The position numbers and the translations under genes are program-made. From NCBI RefSeq assembly GCF_051020985.1, contig NW_027475133.1:5270001-5334000 (forward strand): a stretch of 64,000 nucleotides of DNA, written 5' to 3'. Every line of letters starts with the position of its first letter. The first letter of the stretch is position 1. Shown one piece after another: positions 53,913 through 63,358 of the stretch. This DNA is from Nomia melanderi (Eukaryota > Arthropoda > Insecta > Hymenoptera > Halictidae). The notes beneath the pieces are model-generated. The model had not been told where the DNA came from and searched no databases. It saw only the letters and a list, made by a program, of their open reading frames with translations.

Positions 53913-54787
53913 TTAGAGATATCGCAATAAACCAAAGTGAATTATCTGCAGGAGGCCCTGGTGCATGCATCTGTGCAGCGGGAACGACCTCGGACCACCA
54001 GTGGCCGAGAAAATTACAGATATTCGGAATCCGTCACCCAAGGTCATGTAAAAATCCAGCAAATATCTGGTGATATCTTGGGTGCTATTAGAGATAGCGC
54101 AGAAAACCAAAGTGCATTGTCTGTAGGAGGCCCTAGCGCATGAATCTGGGCAGCGGGAACGACCTCGGACCACCAGGGGCCGAGAAAATCACCGTCTCAT
54201 GGAGCCGGACACTCAGGGTCAGGGAGAAATCCAATATATATCTGGTGATATCTCGGGTGCTATTACAGATAGCGCAATAAATCAAAGTGCATTGTCTGTA
54301 GGAGACCCAGGCGAATGAATCTGTGCAGCGGGAATGACCTCGGACCACCAGGGGCCGAGAAAACCACCGTCTCATGGCGCCGGACACTCAGGGTCAGGGA
54401 AAAATCCAATATATATCTGGTGATATCTCGGGTGCTATTAGAGATAGCGCAATAAATCAAAGTGCATTGTCTGTAGGAGGCCCAGGCGCATGAATCTGGC
54501 CAGCGGGAACGACCTCGAACCACCAGGGGCCGAGAAAACCACAGTCTCATGGGCCCGGACACTCAGGGTCAGGGGAAAATCCAATATATATCTGGTGATA
54601 TCTCGGGTGCTATTAGAGATAGCGCAATAAACCAAAGTGCATTGTCTGTAGGAGGCCCAGGCGCATGAATCTGGCCAGCGGGAACGACCTCGGACCACCA
54701 GGGGCCGAGAAAACCACCGTCTCATGGGTCCGGACACTCAGGGTCAGGGGAAAATCCAATATATATCTGGTGATATCTCGGGTGCTA
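53913..54787. repeat. Five-monomer partial copy of unit F (F0)
   Basis: 875 bp repeated at once in 54,788-55,662 and again from 57,762. Markers are AGATATCGCAATAAACC at the start, GCGCAGAAAACC, GGCCCTAGCGC and GTAGGAGACCCAGGCG. Confidence 0.87.
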
Positions 54788-57761
54788 TTACAGATATCGC
54801 AATAAACCAAAGTGAATTATCTGCAGGAGGCCCTGGTGCATGCATCTGTGCAGCGGGAACGACCTCGGACCACCAGTGGCCGAGAAAATTACAGATATTC
54901 GGAACCCGTCACCCAAGGTCATGTAAAAATCCAGCAAATATCTGGTGATATCTTGGGTGCTATTAGAGATAGCGCAGAAAACCAAAGTGCATTGTGTGTA
55001 GGAGGCCCTAGCGCATGAATCTGGGCAGCGGGAACGACCTCGGACCACCAGGGGCCGAGAAAATCACCGTCTCATGGAGCCGGACACTCAGGGTCAGGGA
55101 GAAATCCAATATATATCTGGTGATATCTCGGGTGCTATTACAGATAGCGCAATAAATCAAAGTGCATTGTCTGTAGGAGACCCAGGCGAATGAATCTGTG
55201 CAGCGGGAACGACCTCGGACCACCAGGGGCCGAGAAAACCACCGTCTCATGGCGCCGGACACTCAGGGTCAGGGAAAAATCCAATATATATCTGGTGATA
55301 TCTCGGGTGCTATTAGAGATAGCGCAATAAATCAAAGTGCATTGTCTGTAGGAGGCCCAGGCGCATGAATCTGGCCAGCGGGAACGACCTCGAACCACCA
55401 GGGGCCGAGAAAACCACAGTCTCATGGGCCCGGACACTCAGGGTCAGGGGAAAATCCAATATATATCTGGTGATATCTCGGGTGCTATTAGAGATAGCGC
55501 AATAAACCAAAGTGCATTGTCTGTAGGAGGCCCAGGCGCATGAATCTGGCCAGCCGGAACGACCTCGGACCACCAGGGGCCGAGAAAACCACCGTCTCAT
55601 GGGTCCGGACACTCAGGGTCAGGGGAAAATCCAATATATATCTGGTGATATCTCGGGTGCTATTACAGATAGCGCAATAAATCAAAGTGCATTGTCTGTA
55701 GGAGGCCCAGGCGAATGAATCTGGCCAGCAGGAACGACCTCGGGCCACCAGAGGCCGAGAAAACCACCGACTCATGGGTCCGGACACTCAGGGTCATGGG
55801 AAAATCCAATATATATCTGGTGATATCTCGGGTGCTATTAGAGATAGCGCAATAAACCAAAGTGCATTGTCTGTAGGAGGCCCAGGCACATGAATCTGGC
55901 CAGCAGGAACGACCTCCGACCTCCAGGGGCCGAGAAAACCACCGTCTCATCGGGCCGGACACTCAGGGTCAGGGGAAAATCCAATATATATCTGGTGATA
56001 TCTCGGGTGCTATTACAGATAGCCCAATAAATCAAAGTGCATTGTCTGTAGGAGGCCCTGCCGCATGAATCTGTGCAGCGGGAACGACCTCGGACCACCA
56101 GAGGCCGGGAAACCACCGTCTCATGGGGCCGGACACTCAGGGTCATGGAAAAATCCAATATATATATGGTGATATCTCGGGTGCTATTACAGATAGCGCA
56201 ATAAATCACAGTCCATTGTCTGTAGGAGGCCCTGGGGCATGAATCTGGCCAGCGGGAACGACGTCGGACCACCAGGGGCCGAGAAAACAACCGTCTCATG
56301 GGGCCGGACACTCAGGGTGAGGGAAAAATCCAATATATATCTGGTGATATCTTGGGTGCTATTACAGATAGCGCAATAAACCAAAGTGAATTATCTGCAG
56401 GAGGCCCTGGCGCATGCATCTGTGCAGCGGGAACGACCTCCGACCACCAGGGGCCGAGACAACTACCGTCTCATGGGGACGGACACTCAGGGTCAGGGAA
56501 AAATTCAATATATATCTGGTGATATCTCGGGTGCTATTACAGATAGCCCAATACTTCAATGTGCATTTTCTGTAGGAGGCCCTGGCGCATGAATTTGTGC
56601 AGCGGGAACGACCTCGGACCACCAGGGGCCGAGACAACCACAGTCTCATGGGGCCGGACACTCAGGGTCAGGGGAAAATTCAATATATATCTGGTGATAT
56701 CTCGGGTGCTATTAGAGATAGCGCATTAAACCAAAGTGAATTATCTGCAGGAGGCCCTGGCGCATGAATCTGTGCAGCGGAAACGACCTCGGACCACCAG
56801 GGGCCGAGAAAACCACCGTCTCATGGGTCCGGACACTCAGGGTCAGGGGAAAATCCAATATATATCTGGTGATATCTCGGGTGCTATTACAGATAGCGCA
56901 ATAAATCAAAGTGCATTGTCTATAGGAGGCCCTGCCGCATGAATCTGTGCAGCGGGAACGACCTCGGACCACCAGGGGACGAGAAAATCACCGTCTCATG
57001 GAGCCGGACACTCAGGGTCAGGGGAAAATCCAATATATATCTGGTGATATCTCGGGTGCTATTAGAGATAGCGCAATAAATCAAAGTGCATTGTCTGTAG
57101 GAGGCTCTGGCGAATGAATCTGTGCCGCAGGAACGACCTCGGACCACCAGTGGCCGAGAAAATTACAGATATTCGGAATCCGTCACCCAAGGTCATGTAA
57201 AAATCCAGCATATATCTGGTGATATCTCGGGTGCTATTACAGATAGCGCAATAAACCAAAGTGCATTGTCTGTAGGAGGCCCTGGCGCATGAATCTGGGC
57301 AGCGGGAACGACGTCGGACCACCAGGGGACGAGAAAATCACCGTCTCATGGAGCCGGACACTCAGGGTCAGGGAAAAATCCAATATATATCTGGTGATAT
57401 CTCGGGTGCTATTACAGATAGCGCAATAAACCAAAGCGCATTGTCTGTAGGTGGCACTGGCGAATGAATCTGTGCCGCAGGAACGACCTCGGACCACCAG
57501 TGGCCGAGAAAATTACAGATATTCGGAATCCGTCACCCAAGGTCATGTAAAAATCCAGCATATATCTGGTGATATCTCGGGTGCTATCACAGATAGCGCA
57601 ATAAACCAATGTGCATTGTCTGTAGGAGGCCCTGGCGCATGAATCTGGGCAGCGGGAACGACGTCGGACCACCAGGGGACGAGAAAATCACCGTCTCATG
57701 GAGCCGGACACTCAGGGTCAGGGAAAAATCCAATATATATCTGGTGATATCTCTGGTGCTA
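54788..57761. repeat. HOR copy F1, 17 monomers (2,974 bp)
   Basis: Recurs from 57,762 at an offset of 2,974 (17 x 175 - 1; the 174-bp monomer near 56,108 explains the missing base). The middle (about 55,990-56,750) is the same set of monomers as the end of unit E (33,790-34,540 and 37,994-38,744). The first monomers relate to unit A near 5,600-5,820. The unit is thus a composite of A-like and E-like segments. Confidence 0.88.
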
Positions 57762-60600
57762 TTAGAGATATCGCAATAAACCAAAGTGAATTATCTGCAG
57801 GAGGCCCTGGTGCATGCATCTGTGCAGCGGGAACGACCTCGGACCACCAGTGGCCGAGAAAATTACAGATATTCGGAATCCGTCACCCAAGGTCATGTAA
57901 AAATCCAGCAAATATCTGGTGATATCTTGGGTGCTATTAGAGATAGCGCAGAAAACCAAAGTGCATTGTCTGTAGGAGGCCCTAGCGCATGAATCTGGGC
58001 AGCGGGAACGACCTCGGACCACCAGGGGCCGAGAAAATCACCGTCTCATGGAGCCGGACACTCAGGGTCAGGGAGAAATCCAATATATATCTGGTGATAT
58101 CTCGGGTGCTATTACAGATAGCGCAATAAATCAAAGTGCATTGTCTGTAGGAGACCCAGGCGAATGAATCTGTGCAGCGGGAACGACCTCGGACCACCAG
58201 GGGCCGAGAAAACCACCGTCTCATGGCGCCGGACACTCAGGGTCAGGGAAAAATCCAATATATATCTGGTGATATCTCGGGTGCTATTAGAGATAGCGCA
58301 ATAAATCAAAGTGCATTGTCTGTAGGAGGCCCAGGCGCATGAATCTGGCCAGCGGGAACGACCTCGAACCACCAGGGGCCGAGAAAACCACAGTCTCATG
58401 GGCCCGGACACTCAGGGTCAGGGGAAAATCCAATATATATCTGGTGATATCTCGGGTGCTATTAGAGATAGCGCAATAAACCAAAGTGCATTGTCTGTAG
58501 GAGGCCCAGGCGCATGAATCTGGCCAGCGGGAACGACCTCGGACCACCAGGGGCCGAGAAAACCACCGTCTCATGGGTCCGGACACTCAGGGTCAGGGGA
58601 AAATCCAATATATATCTGGTGATATCTCGGGTGCTATTACAGATAGCGCAATAAATCAAAGTGCATTGTCTGTAGGAGGCCCAGGCGAATGAATCTGGCC
58701 AGCAGGAACGACCTCGGGCCACCAGAGGCCGAGAAAACCACCGTCTCATGGGTCCGGACACTCAGGGTCATGGGAAAATCCAATATATATCTGGTGATAT
58801 CTCGGGTGCTATTAGAGATAGCGCAATAAACCAAAGTGCATTGTCTGTAGGAGGCCCAGGCGCATGAATCTGGCCAGCAGGAACGACCTCCGACCTCCAG
58901 GGGCCGAGAAAACCACCGTCTCATGGGGCCGGACACTCAGGGTCAGGGGAAAATCCAATATATATCTGGTGATATCTCGGGTGCTATTACAGATAGCCCA
59001 ATAAATCAAAGTGCATTGTCTGTAGGAGGCCCTGCCGCATGAATCTGTGCAGCGGGAACGACCTCGGACCACCAGAGGCCTGGAAACCACCGTCTCATGG
59101 GGCCGGACACTCAGGGTCATGGAAAAATCCAATATATATATGGTGATATCTCGGGTGCTATTACAGATAGCGCAATAAATCACAGTCCATTGTCTGTAGG
59201 AGGCCCTGGGGCATGAATCTGGCCAGCGGGAACGACGTCGGACCACCAGGGGCCGAGAAAACAACCGTCTCATGGGGCCGGACACTCAGGGTCAGGGAAA
59301 AATCCAATATATATCTGGTGATATCTTGGGTGCTATTACAGATAGCGCAATAAACCAAAGTGAATTATCTGCAGGAGGCCCTGGCGCATGCATCTGTGCA
59401 GCGGGAACGACCTCCGACCACCAGGGGCCGAGACAACTACCGTCTCATGGGGACGGACACTCAGGGTCAGGGAAAAATTCAATATATATCTGGTGATATC
59501 TCGGGTGCTATTACAGATAGCCCAATACTTCAATGTGCATTTTCTGTAGGAGGCCCTGGCGCATGAATTTGTGCAGCGGGAACGACCTCGGACCACCAGG
59601 GGCCGAGACAACCACAGTCTCATGGGGCCGGACACTCAGGGTCAGGGGAAAATTCAATATATATCTGGTGATATCTCGGGTGCTATTAGAGATAGCGCAT
59701 TAAACCAAAGTGAATTATCTGCAGGAGGCCCTGGCGCATGAATCTGTGCAGCGGGAACGACCTCGGACCACCAGGGGCCGAGAAAACCACCGTCTCATGG
59801 GTCCGGACACTCAGGGTCAGGGGAAAATCCAATATATATCTGGTGATATCTCGGGTGCTATTACAGATAGCGCAATAAATCAAAGTGCATTGTCTATAGG
59901 AGGCCCTGCCGCATGAATCTGTGCAGCGGGAACGACCTCGGACCACCAGGGGCCGGGAAAACCACTGTCTCATGGGGCCGGACACTCAGGGTCAGGGGAA
60001 AATTCAATATATATCTGGTGATATCTCGGGTGCTATTAGAGATAGCGCAATAAATCAAAGTGCATTGTCTGTAGGAGGCTCTGGCGAATGAATCTGTGCC
60101 GCAGGAACGACCTCGGACCACCAGTGGCCGAGAAAATTACAGATATTCGGAATCCGTCACCCAAGGTCATGTAAAAATCCAGCATATATCTGGTGATATC
60201 TCGGGTGCTATTACAGATAGCGCAATAAACCAAAGTGCATTGTCTGTAGGAGGCCCTGGCGCATGAATCTGGGCAGCGGGAACGACGTCGGACCACCAGG
60301 GGACGAGAAAATCACCGTCTCATGGAGCCGGACACTCAGGGTCAGGGAAAAATCCAATATATATCTGGTGATATCTCGGGTGCTATTACAGATAGCGCAA
60401 TAAACCAAAGCGCATTGTCTGTAGGTGGCACTGGCGAATGAATCTGTGCCGCAGGAACGACCTCGGACCACCAGTGGCCGAGAAAATTACAGATATTCGG
60501 AATCCGTCACCCAAGGTCATGTAAAAATCCAGCATATATCTGGTGATATCTCGGGTGCTATTACAGATAGCGCAATAAATCAAAGTGCATTGTCTGTAGG
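57762..60600. repeat. HOR copy F2
   Basis: Second copy of the 17-monomer unit, with scattered differences from F1 (for example GAGGCCTGGAAACC near 59,082 where F1 has GAGGCCGGGAAACC). The match fades in the monomer after 60,425, so the last part of the unit is replaced. Confidence 0.86.
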
Positions 60601-61336
60601 AGGCCCAGGCGAATGAATCTGTGCAGCGGGAAGGACATCGGACCACCAGGGGCCGAGAAAATCACCGTCTCATGGAGCCGGACACTCAGGGTCAGGGAAA
60701 AATCCAATATATATCTGGTGATACCTCGGGTGCTATTACAGATAGCGCAATAAATCAAAGTGCATTTTCTGTAGGAGGCCCTGGCGAATGAATCTGTGCA
60801 GCGGGAACGACCTCGGACCACCAGGGGCCGAGAAAACCACCGTCTCATGGGTCCGGACAGTCAGGGTCAGGGGAAAATCCAATATATATCTGGTTATATC
60901 TCTGGTGCTATTGCAGATAGCGCAATGAACCAAAGTGCATTGTCTGTAGGAGGCCCTTGCGAATGAATCTGTGCCGCAGGAACGACCTCGGACCACCAGT
61001 GGCCGAGAAAACCACCGTCTCATGGGTCCGGACACTCAGGGTCAGGGGAAAACCCAATATATATCTGGCGATATCTCGGGTTCTATTACAGATAGCGCAA
61101 TAAACCAAAGTGCATTGTCTGTAGGAGGCCCAGGCGAATGAATCTGTGCAGCGGGAAGGACATCGGACCACCAGGGGCCGAGAAAATCACCGTCTCATGG
61201 AGCCGGACACTCAGGGTCAGGGAAAAATCCAATATATATCTGGTGATATCTCGGGTGCTATTACAGATAGCGCAATAAATCAAAGTGCATTGTCTGTAGG
61301 AGGCCCAGGCGAATGAATCTGTGCAGCGGGAACGAC

Positions 61337-61357
61337 CTCGGACCACCAGGGGCCGAG
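61337..61357. other. Core dyad in each monomer (example): CTCGG-11 nt-CCGAG
   Basis: The arms CTCGG and CCGAG are perfect inverted repeats 11 nt apart. Inside them an A/G mismatch and two further C-G pairs leave a 5-nt loop, so a 7-pair hairpin with one mismatch is possible. The example is a typical monomer and most of the 366 have it. Common variants change one arm (CTCCG, GTCGG, or GGCGAG). It sits in the most conserved, GC-rich part of the monomer. Cruciform formation is inference. Confidence 0.75.
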
Positions 61358-61410
61358 AAAACCACCGTCTCATGGGTCCGGACACTCAGGGTCAGGGGAA
61401 AATCCAATAT

Positions 61411-61424
61411 ATATCTGGTGATAT
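61411..61424. other. Second dyad in each monomer (example): ATATC-TGGT-GATAT
   Basis: A 5-bp perfect inverted repeat with a 4-nt loop at the AT-rich end, overlapping the EcoRV site at 61,420-61,425. It is present in most monomers. Variants such as GTTATATC, GGTATC, GATAGC and GATACC break it near 4,885, 6,456, 4,010 and 60,720. EcoRV should therefore cut the array into a ladder with a 175-bp step. Confidence 0.75.
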
Positions 61425-61629
61425 CTCGGGTGCTATTACAGATAGCGCTATAAACCAAAGTGCATTGTCTGTAGGAGGCCCTTGCGAATGAATCTGTACC
61501 GCAGGAACGATCTCGGACCACCAGTGGCCGAGAAAATTACAGATATTCGGAATCCGTCACCCAAGGTCAGGGGAAAATCCAATATATATCTGGTGATATC
61601 TCGGGTGCTATTACAGATAGCCCAATAAA

Positions 61630-63133
61630 TCAAAGTGCATTGTCTGTAGGAGGCCCTGCCGCATGAATCTGTGCAGCGGGAACGACCTCGGACCACCAGA
61701 GGCCGGGAAACCACCGTCTCATGGGGCCGGACACTCAGGGTCATGGAAAAATCCAATATATATATGGTGATATCTCGGGTGCTATTACAGATAGCGCAAT
61801 AAATCACAGTCCATTGTCTGTAGGAGGCCCTGGGGCATGAATCTGGCCAGCGGGAACGACGTCGGACCACCAGGGGCCGAGAAAACAACCGTCTCATGGG
61901 GCCGGACACTCAGGGTCAGGGAAAAATCCAATATATATCTGGTGATATCTTGGGTGCTATTACAGATAGCGCAATAAACCAAAGTGAATTATCTGCAGGA
62001 GGCCCTGGCGCATGCATCTGTGCAGCGGGAACGACCTCCGACCACCAGGGGCCGAGACAACTACCGTCTCATGGGGACGGACACTCAGGGTCAGGGAAAA
62101 ATTCAATATATATCTGGTGATATCTCGGGTGCTATTACAGATAGCCCAATACTTCAATGTGCATTTTCTGTAGGAGGCCCTGGCGCATGAATTTGTGCAG
62201 CGGGAACGACCTCGGACCACCAGGGGCCGAGACAACCACAGTCTCATGGGGCCGGACACTCAGGGTCAGGGGAAAATTCAATATATATCTGGTGATATCT
62301 CGGGTGCTATTAGAGATAGCGCATTAAACCAAAGTGAATTATCTGCAGGAGGCCCTGGCGCATGAATCTGTGCAGCGGGAACGACCTCGGACCACCAGGG
62401 GCCGAGAAAACCACCGTCTCATGGGGCCGGACACTCAGGGTCTGGGAAAAATCCAATATATATCTGGTGGTATCTCGGGTGCTATTACAGATAGCGCAAT
62501 AAATCAAAGTGCATTGTCTGTATGAGGCCCTGGCGCATGGATCTGGCCAGCGGGAACGACATCGGACCACCAGGGGCGGAGAAAATTACAGATTTTCGGT
62601 ATCCGTCACCCAAAGTCATGTAAAAATCCAGCATATATATGGAGCTTTCTCGGGTGCTATTACAGATAACGCAATAAATCAAAGTGCATAGTCTGTAGGA
62701 GGCCCTGGCGCATGAATCTGGGCAGCGGTAAGGACCTCGGACCACCAGGGGCCGAGAAAACCACAGTCACATTGGGCCGGACACTCAGGGTCAGGGAAAA
62801 TTCAATATATATCTGGTGATATCTCGGGTGCTATTAGAGATAGCGCAATAAACCAATGTGAATTATCTGCAGGAAGCCCTGGCGCATGAATCTGTGCAGC
62901 GGAAACGTCCTCGCACCACCAGGGGCCGAGAAAACCACCGTCTCATGGGGCCGGACACTCAGGGTCAGGAAAAAATACAATATATATCTGGTGATATCTC
63001 GGGTGCTATTACAGATAGCGCAATAGATCAAATTGTATTGTCTGTAGGAGGCCCTGACGCATGAATCTGGGCAGCGGGAACGACCTCGGACCACCAGGGG
63101 CCGAGAAAACCACGGAGACATGGGGCCGGACAC
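61630..63133. repeat. Displaced copy of 38,005-39,508
   Basis: Constant offset of 23,625 bp (135 x 175). It contains the 174-bp monomer near 61,708, the AATACTTCAATGTGCATTTTC monomer, the divergent TTACAGATTTTCGGTATCC monomer and the second 174-bp monomer near 62,800. The copied segment spans the end of E2 and the divergent block, so it was copied after those were adjacent. A few differences exist, such as GCAGGAAGCCC near 62,870. Confidence 0.88.
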
Positions 63134-63358
63134 TCAGGGTCGGGGAAAAATTCAATATATATCTGGTGATATCTCGGGTCCTCTTACAGATAGCGCACTA
63201 AAACAAAGTGAATTATCCGCAGGCGGGCCTGGCGCATGATTCTGTGCAGCGGGAATGACCTCGGACCACCAGGGGCCTAGAAAACCACCGTCTCATGGGG
63301 CCGGAAATTCGGGGTCAGGGGAAAATCCAATATATATCTGGTGATATCTCGGGTGCTA
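63134..63358. repeat. Divergent monomer near the right edge
   Basis: The monomer at about 63,169-63,343 has many private changes: CTCGGGTCCTCTTACAG, GCGCACTAAAACAAAG, TTATCCGCAGGCGGGCC, GGGGCCTAG and CCGGAAATTCGGGG. No copy was found elsewhere in the window. Low similarity to neighbours suggests weak homogenisation or a block edge. Confidence 0.8.

Larger units (their letters stand above)
60601..61629. repeat. Mosaic monomers right of F2
   Basis: About six monomers. 60,874-61,263 matches 53,001-53,390. 61,436-61,560 carries GCGCTATAAACC and the TTACAGATATTCGG segment followed by GTCAGGGGAAAATCC, a recombinant of two monomer types related to those near 22,500 and 52,440. One monomer has CTGGTGATACCTCGGG, losing the usual EcoRV site near 60,720. 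Confidence 0.7.
33870..62805. repeat. Nine 174-bp monomers of two kinds
   Basis: One kind lost an A in the core (GCCGGGAAACC, or GCCTGGAAACC near 59,082) near 33,878, 38,082, 56,108, 59,082 and 61,708. The other lost an A before the AT-rich end (CAGGGAAAATTCAA) near 39,171, 41,628, 44,594 and 62,800. Since 174 is a multiple of 3, the first kind lets a reading frame continue through it, producing minus-strand open frames of 153-157 codons that have no other claim to be genes. Confidence 0.88.

Noticed and set aside
61404..61414. CCAAT next to TATATAT in every monomer, as a possible promoter
   Set aside because: The motifs overlap (CCAATATATAT) rather than being spaced as in real promoters, and the AT-rich stretch alone explains them. 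Satellite transcription is possible but not shown by this sequence.
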